From: Actinomycetales bacterium
GTDB lineage: Bacteria > Actinomycetota > Actinomycetes > Actinomycetales > JAHECE01
Direction of reading: 5' to 3'
Assembly: GCA_024641895.1 (NCBI GenBank)
Contig: JAHECE010000085.1
Coordinates: forward strand, 1 to 8,844
Length of the DNA: 8,844 nucleotides
Position numbers and translations under genes: made by a program. How positions within the stretch are numbered: the stretch's first letter is position 1; every line of letters starts with the position of its first letter. The notes beneath the pieces are model-generated. The model ran no database searches. It was not told where the DNA came from and saw nothing but the letters and a program-made list of their open reading frames with translations. Shown piece by piece: positions 5,241 to 8,844 of this stretch.

Positions 5241-6247
5241 GAGGCGATGGCCCGGTTCAGCCGACCTACCCACGCCGGCCCCTGATAGATGAACGCCGTG
5301 TACGCCTGCAAGAGGGTCGCTCCCGCGGCAAGGTAGGCCCGCGCGTCGTCCGGCGTCGTGATGCCCCCGACCCCGATGATCACGGCGTCCGGGCCCAGCC
5401 TGCCGCGCAGGCGGGCGACGACCTCGAGGCCCCGGTTCCGCACCGGCGGCCCCGACATCCCGCCCGGGCCGTACGAGTGCGCGATCGTCGTGTTGACGGC
5501 GACGACACCGGCGAGGCCGAGCTCGAGCGCGAGGTCGGCCACGGCGTCGACGTCCTCGTCCGCGAGGTCGGGCGCGATCTTCACCAGCAGCGGTACCTGT
5601 TTGCCGGCCGACTCGTCGGCAGCACTCGCGACGGCGCTCAGGATGGGCCGGAGGTGCTCGACGGACTGCAGGTCGCGCAGGCCGGGCGTGTTCGGTGAGG
5701 AGACGTTCACGACGAGATAGTCGACCCAGGACGCCACGGCGCGGGCGCTGGCGACGTAGTCCTCGACGGCCGCCTCGACCGGGACCACCTTCGTCTTGCC
5801 GATGTTCGCCCCGACCACGAGTGCCCGACCGGACGCGCTCCCCCGCAGCCGCCCCAGACGCCGTCCCGCCGCGTCGGCCCCGAGGTTGTTGAAGCCCATG
5901 CGGTTGACGAGGGCCTGAGCGTCGATGACGCGCCGCAGCCGGGGGCGCTCGTTGCCGGGCTGCGCGAGCGCGGTCACCGTCCCGACCTCGACATGGGAGA
6001 AGCCGAGCATCACGAGGCCGCGGACGGCCCGCGCATCCTTGTCGAAGCCCGCGGCGACACCGAGGTGACCGGGCACGTCGCGGCCGAAGACGTGGACTGT
6101 GCTGACCGGGCCTCGCCCGAGCACCGCGTGCACGAGCGAGCGCAGCACAGGGATCTCCCCGACGAGCCGGATCGCGGCGATGCCGACGTGGTGGGCCCGC
6201 TCGGGGTCCATCCGAGCAAAGACTGTCCGGAACAGGAGCTGGTACAC
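5237..6247 (-). CDS. pyrD: Dihydroorotate dehydrogenase (quinone), class 2
   Basis: This FMN enzyme oxidises dihydroorotate to orotate in pyrimidine synthesis and passes electrons to membrane quinones. The 336 residues have the class 2 layout. An N-terminal extension of about 50 residues starts YQLLFRTVFARMDPERAHH and provides the quinone tunnel and membrane contact. The barrel follows. LGVAAGFDKDA (62-72) carries the FMN-contacting lysine K70. MGFNN is at 117-121. NVSSPNTPGLR (181-191) has S184 at the place of the catalytic serine of E. coli PyrD. VKIAPD holds K223 and VNTTI begins at 251. IGVGGITTPDDARAYLAAGA binds the FMN phosphate. GTG at 6247 has no ribosome binding site but follows TAGCCT by seven bases, indicating a leaderless message. 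Its stop overlaps the start of the 76-residue gene as ATGA. An exact 11-bp tandem repeat lies against its promoter. Confidence 0.95.
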   Translation of the reverse strand: MYQLLFRTVFARMDPERAHHVGIAAIRLVGEIPVLRSLVHAVLGRGPVSTVHVFGRDVPGHLGVAAGFDKDARAVRGLVMLGFSHVEVGTVTALAQPGNERPRLRRVIDAQALVNRMGFNNLGADAAGRRLGRLRGSASGRALVVGANIGKTKVVPVEAAVEDYVASARAVASWVDYLVVNVSSPNTPGLRDLQSVEHLRPILSAVASAADESAGKQVPLLVKIAPDLADEDVDAVADLALELGLAGVVAVNTTIAHSYGPGGMSGPPVRNRGLEVVARLRGRLGPDAVIIGVGGITTPDDARAYLAAGATLLQAYTAFIYQGPAWVGRLNRAIAS

Positions 6248-6260
6248 ACCGCGAAGGCTA
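6245..6260 (-). promoter_or_regulatory. Leaderless-type promoter -10 and start of pyrD
   Basis: On the minus strand TAGCCT (6260-6255) is followed by seven bases and GTG (6247-6245). There is no Shine-Dalgarno sequence. The arrangement matches those of the DUF3043 and pepA genes. The tandem repeat at 6263-6284 fills the place where a -35 would be. Confidence 0.45.
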
Positions 6261-6262
6261 TC

Positions 6263-6284
6263 GGGCCCCGGCTGGGCCCCGGCT
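6263..6284. repeat. Exact 11-bp tandem duplication upstream of pyrD
   Basis: GGGCCCCGGCT occurs twice head to tail at 6263-6273 and 6274-6284. Each unit contains the palindrome GGGCCC, so the two copies can pair with each other (6263-6268 with 6274-6279, loop CGGCT). An overlapping alternative hairpin pairs 6279-6285 with 6293-6299 and includes the stop of the upstream membrane gene. The repeat lies between that stop and the pyrD -10, so it could be a terminator, a protein-binding site or a slippage product. Confidence 0.6.
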
Positions 6285-6291
6285 GCGCCGC

Positions 6292-6732
6292 TCAGCCGGC
6301 CGAGACCCTGCCTGGACGGGACCGGCTCAGGTAGATGAGGCCGATGACCGGCAGCACCAGCGGGACGTACCCGTAGCCGGCGCCGAAGCCGGACCAGACC
6401 GTGTCCCGCGGGAACGCCTCCGGCAAGGCGAGGCTGGCGGCGCCGACCGTCAGGACGCCGACCAGCTCGACCGACACGGCCACCCAGGCGACCACTCGTG
6501 ACCTCGCGCCGTTGTGGGCCAGGGCCAGCGTCGCGACGATGTACACGACGGCCGCGAAGGCCGACAGCCCGTACGCAAGGGGAGCCTCGGAGACGTCACG
6601 GATGATCTGCACCGAGGCGCGGGCGCTCGCCGCGAGGGCGAAGACCCCATAGACGGCGATCAGGACCCGTCCCGGCCCGAGCGACGGCGGCCGGTCGTCC
6701 AGCTCGTCGTGCTCGTGCTCGCTACCGGTCAT
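6292..6732 (-). CDS. Small integral membrane protein with four predicted helices (second gene of a pair)
   Basis: This 146-residue membrane protein has unknown function. After an acidic N-terminus (MTGSEHEHDELDDRP) come four hydrophobic segments at about residues 23-43, 52-73, 80-103 and 119-136. The last has the motif GAGYGYVPLVLPVIGLIYL, and a short basic tail follows. ATG at 6732 is supported by AGGTGA seven bases upstream (6745-6740) and by the ATGA overlap with the stop of the preceding gene. The frame continues open far upstream through antisense sequence, but that extension is non-coding in character. Even helix number and acidic start against basic tail are compatible with both ends inside. 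No catalytic motif is visible. The two proteins of the pair probably act together, which is inference from their coupling. Confidence 0.8.
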   Translation of the reverse strand: MTGSEHEHDELDDRPPSLGPGRVLIAVYGVFALAASARASVQIIRDVSEAPLAYGLSAFAAVVYIVATLALAHNGARSRVVAWVAVSVELVGVLTVGAASLALPEAFPRDTVWSGFGAGYGYVPLVLPVIGLIYLSRSRPGRVSAG

Positions 6733-7094
6733 CCGGGTATCACCTGACCCCACAGCTGCCACATCCTCAGCTCCATCACCACGACCGTGATCGTCCCGAC
6801 GAGGAGCACCGCGGAGCTCCAGCGCGTGCGGTCGGCGAAGGCCCACGCACCCGCACCCGGAAGGATCAGCAGGGCGAACACGAGATATCCCCAGAAAGTG
6901 AGCGGCTCGGCGAGGGCATGACCCGACGCGGTGAGCGCCACGGCCGCCGCGACCTGGCCGAGCAGTGCGACCTCGACCGCGCCGCCGGCGACGAGCTGGC
7001 GCAGGATGACGGGGAGGTCGCGCGCGAGCCGGACGGCGGCCCAGGCACCCAGCGCGAGGGCGAGCGTCGCGACGGCGACCGTGAGCACGAGCAC
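6729..7094 (-). CDS. Small integral membrane protein with about four helices (first gene of a pair)
   Basis: This 121-residue hydrophobic protein is of unknown function. Predicted membrane segments are at about residues 2-22, 36-57, 66-86 and 93-109. Charged or amphipathic turns join them: RLARDLPVILRQL after the first and ADRTRW before the last. The protein ends ELRMWQLWGQVIPG. GTG at 7094 is chosen because TAACCT lies six bases upstream with no ribosome binding site, again the leaderless pattern. A second in-frame GTG at 7088 is possible but fits the spacing less well. The stop overlaps the next start as ATGA. It diverges from pepA, with 56 bases between the two starts. It is small enough to be a subunit, an accessory protein or a regulator of its partner; nothing in the sequence distinguishes these. 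Confidence 0.78.
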   Translation of the reverse strand: MLVLTVAVATLALALGAWAAVRLARDLPVILRQLVAGGAVEVALLGQVAAAVALTASGHALAEPLTFWGYLVFALLILPGAGAWAFADRTRWSSAVLLVGTITVVVMELRMWQLWGQVIPG

Positions 7095-7106
7095 CAGGGG
7101 AGGTTA
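7092..7106 (-). promoter_or_regulatory. Leaderless-type promoter -10 and start of the membrane protein pair
   Basis: TAACCT (7106-7101 on the minus strand) is followed by six bases and GTG (7094-7092). No Shine-Dalgarno sequence is present. It lies 31 bases from the pepA -10 on the opposite strand, making a compact divergent promoter. Confidence 0.45.
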
Positions 7107-7137
7107 CGGCACCGCAGCCGTGATCGGTCCCGGCCAC

Positions 7138-7153
7138 TAACGTAGGCGCGGTG
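7138..7153 (+). promoter_or_regulatory. Leaderless-type promoter -10 and start of pepA
   Basis: TAACGT (7138-7143) is followed by seven bases and the pepA GTG at 7151. The sequence ACTAACGT is identical to that before the DUF3043 gene. The spacer GC-rich AGGCGCG is at most a poor ribosome binding site. No clear -35 was seen. Confidence 0.5.
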
Positions 7154-8629
7154 ACCGATCTCACCCTCTCCGCGGCCGATCCCACCAGCCTGGACGTGGA
7201 CGCCCTCGTCGTCGCGGTCGGGCAGCGTGAGGGGAAGCCGTCGCTGCTCGTCGACGCCGGCCTGCCGCCGGAGGTGGCCGAGCGGCTCGCGCGTGTCCTC
7301 GGCCCCCTCGGCGTCCGTGGCACCGCAGACGAGGTGACGCGGATCCCGGCCGGCGACGACGTCGTGGCCTCGGTCATCGCGCTGACCGGTGTCGGCGTGA
7401 TCAGGTCCGACCGCGTCGGCCTCGAGTCGCTGCGCCGGGCGGCAGGTGCCGCCGTCCGTGCGCTCGACTCGACGGCTCGGACAGCACTGCTCCTGCCTGC
7501 GCGCTCTGCGGGCGAGATCGCCGCCGTGGCCGAGGGCGCGCTGCTCGGCGCCTACCGCTACCGGCGATACCGGCCCGCGGACGCGGAGGGCCCGCGCCTG
7601 CTCGTCGTGACCACGGAGCTGGCCGACAGCGCCGAGGCCGAGGCTGCCGCTCGACGTGCGCGCGTCCTGGCCGCCGCCGTGAACGCCACCCGCGACCTCG
7701 TCAACGCCTCGCCACGAGACCTGTACCCCGAGACCTTCGCCGAGATCGCGGTCGCCGCGGCCGCGGACACCTCGGTCTCGGTGACGACCCTGGACGAAGG
7801 CGCGCTCACTGACGGCGGGTACGGCGGACTGATCGGCGTAGGCCAGGGCTCGAGCCGTCCTCCCCGGCTCGTCCGGCTCTCCTACTCGCCCGCCTCGGCG
7901 ACCAGCCACGTCGCGCTGGTCGGCAAAGGCATCACGTTCGACTCCGGCGGCCTGTCCATCAAGCCGGCGAAGTCGATGGAGACGATGAAGTGCGACATGG
8001 CGGGCGCGGCGGCCGTCCTGCACGCGGTGCTCGCCGCCGCCGCCCTCGAGGTCCCCGTGCGAGTCACCGGATGGCTCGCCCTGGCGGAGAACATGCCGTC
8101 CGGCACTGCGCAGCGCCCGTCGGACGTCATCACGATCCGCGGGGGGACCACGGTCGAGGTGCTCAACACCGACGCCGAGGGCCGCCTCGTCCTGGCGGAC
8201 GCCCTCGTCGCGGCTTGCGAGGAGGAGCCGGACGCCGTCGTCGACATCGCCACTCTCACGGGTGCCCAGATGGTCGCCCTGGGCAACCAGGTCGCTGCCG
8301 TCATGGGCAACGACCACCTGCGTTCGGAGATCCTCGCCGCCGCAGGGGCTGCCGACGAGGCCTTCTGGCCGATGCCTCTGCCGGAGGAGCTCAAGGCCTC
8401 CCTGAAGTCAGGGGTCGCCGACCTGGCGAACATGGGCGACCGCTACGGGGGCATGCTCGTCGCCGGACTCTTCCTGCAGCACTTCGTCGGGCGGACCCCG
8501 TGGGCCCACCTCGACATCGCGGGACCGGCCTTCAACGAGTCGGGAGCACGCGGGTACACGCCGAAGGGCGGGACGGGAGCGGGGGTACGCACCCTCCTGG
8601 CCTTCCTCGAGAGCCGCGCCGCGGGCTAG
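7151..8629 (+). CDS. pepA: Leucyl aminopeptidase, M17 family
   Basis: This cytosolic two-metal aminopeptidase removes N-terminal residues from peptides and normally forms hexamers. The 492 residues have the M17 layout: a variable N-terminal domain (about 1-165) and a C-terminal catalytic domain. The full active site is visible and spaced as in E. coli PepA. Metal ligands are K259 and D264 (VGKGITFDSGG), D282 (MKCDMAG), and D341 and E343 in the signature NTDAEGRL. The catalytic residues are K271 and R345. RDLVNASPRDLYPE (181-194) and DIATLTGAQMVALG are further family blocks. Some bacterial M17 enzymes also bind DNA or handle Cys-Gly, but nothing here shows that. GTG at 7151 follows a TAACGT -10 by seven bases. 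The gene diverges from the membrane pair. At its end a CTAG provides its TAG and also a TAG for an opposing frame. Confidence 0.95.
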   Translation: MTDLTLSAADPTSLDVDALVVAVGQREGKPSLLVDAGLPPEVAERLARVLGPLGVRGTADEVTRIPAGDDVVASVIALTGVGVIRSDRVGLESLRRAAGAAVRALDSTARTALLLPARSAGEIAAVAEGALLGAYRYRRYRPADAEGPRLLVVTTELADSAEAEAAARRARVLAAAVNATRDLVNASPRDLYPETFAEIAVAAAADTSVSVTTLDEGALTDGGYGGLIGVGQGSSRPPRLVRLSYSPASATSHVALVGKGITFDSGGLSIKPAKSMETMKCDMAGAAAVLHAVLAAAALEVPVRVTGWLALAENMPSGTAQRPSDVITIRGGTTVEVLNTDAEGRLVLADALVAACEEEPDAVVDIATLTGAQMVALGNQVAAVMGNDHLRSEILAAAGAADEAFWPMPLPEELKASLKSGVADLANMGDRYGGMLVAGLFLQHFVGRTPWAHLDIAGPAFNESGARGYTPKGGTGAGVRTLLAFLESRAAG

Positions 8630-8844
8630 TGCCCTCGTCGCGGTGTAGGCCGTCCGCAGCGGGACGGCTCACGGGCCTCGGCCACGGTCTCGGGCGACGC
8701 CGCGCCCGGGGGCACCACGAGGGACTCGCTGTGCCGGCGACGCAGGTTCAGGCCAGGGTTCAGCGCCGGCGCACCCTCGCCCGGTCGGGCTGCCGGCTGG
8801 AGTTCCACTCGCGCATCCGGGCCGGGTAGCCCGTGAGCTGGACG
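8626..8844 (-). CDS. Possible C-terminal part of an unidentified gene entering from the right edge
   Basis: The minus-strand frame is open from the window edge to a TAG at 8628-8626, giving 72 residues that end GRPTPRRGH. I recognise no family. The middle (PGLNLRRRHSESLVVPPGAASPETVAEAREPSRC) has almost every codon ending in G or C, as real genes here do. The two ends are less biased, and the Pro/Arg/Gly-rich composition is also typical of non-coding GC-rich DNA. An internal GTG at 8808 could start a 60-residue version, but no ribosome binding site is seen. If real, it converges on pepA with a four-base overlap at CTAG. The alternative is that this stretch is the non-coding 3' region of pepA, which holds a good hairpin. 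Confidence 0.4.
   Translation of the reverse strand, partial: RPAHGLPGPDARVELQPAARPGEGAPALNPGLNLRRRHSESLVVPPGAASPETVAEAREPSRCGRPTPRRGH
8648..8669 (+). terminator. Candidate terminator hairpin after pepA
   Basis: GCCGTCC (8649-8655) pairs perfectly with GGACGGC (8662-8668) around the six-base loop GCAGCG, with a further G-T pair outside. It starts 19 bases after the pepA stop, a normal terminator position, and has no T-run. It would lie inside the opposing frame if that frame is a gene. Confidence 0.4.

Noticed and set aside
6733..7377. A 361-residue version of the second membrane protein starting at 7377
   Set aside because: The extra N-terminal part runs antisense through pepA and out of frame through the first membrane gene. 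ATG at 6732 has a ribosome binding site and an ATGA overlap.
6866..8317. Minus-strand open frame of 483 codons opposite pepA
   Set aside because: It lies antisense to an aminopeptidase with every active-site residue present, and its protein is low-complexity and unlike any family.
1..8844. CRISPR arrays, tRNA or rRNA genes, insertion sequences, phage or defence genes
   Set aside because: No spaced direct repeats, no tRNA-like cloverleaf or TTCGA-type arms in context, no transposase or integrase motifs and no shift in base composition were seen. The window reads as core chromosome.

Overview
The window is from a high-GC actinobacterium. Every gene has strong G/C bias at the third codon position, seven of the ten genes have GTG as their likely or possible start, and several genes appear to be leaderless. 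The gene content and order (ErpA/HesB protein, glycerate-kinase-like protein, DUF3043 membrane protein, M17 leucyl aminopeptidase) match, as I remember it, an order conserved in Actinobacteria, including Mycobacterium tuberculosis around Rv2204c-Rv2213. A Micrococcales lineage such as Cellulomonadaceae is my best guess, but this is inference.

Left part (1-1651): the 3' end of a TusA-type sulfur-carrier gene runs rightward and converges on a leftward block. That block is erpA (1651-1301), then two tandem hairpins, then an FKBP-type prolyl isomerase lipoprotein (1149-238). Upstream of erpA on the same strand is a glycerate-kinase-like gene (3045-1804) that lacks most of the family's recognisable active-site residues. 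It is separated from erpA by a strand-specific hairpin.

Middle (3046-5009): nadA, quinolinate synthase, diverges from the kinase-like gene. It is followed by a DUF3043 membrane protein with its own leaderless-type promoter. This stretch has a [4Fe-4S] enzyme (NadA), an Fe-S carrier (ErpA) and a sulfur carrier (TusA) within 4.3 kb.

Right part (5010-8844): three leftward units and one rightward gene. pyrD (class 2 dihydroorotate dehydrogenase) overlaps a 76-residue unknown protein by ATGA. Two small multi-helix membrane proteins also overlap each other by ATGA and diverge from pepA (leucyl aminopeptidase, rightward). A possible gene from the opposite strand enters from the right edge and shares a CTAG with pepA, so that each strand ends on TAG.

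This is mostly core-genome housekeeping. There are no mobile elements, RNA genes, CRISPR arrays or defence genes. The observations most worth following are the active-site-depleted glycerate kinase homologue, the repeated TAnnnT-N6-8-GTG start architecture, an 11-bp tandem duplication against the pyrD promoter, and two small uncharacterised coupled gene sets.
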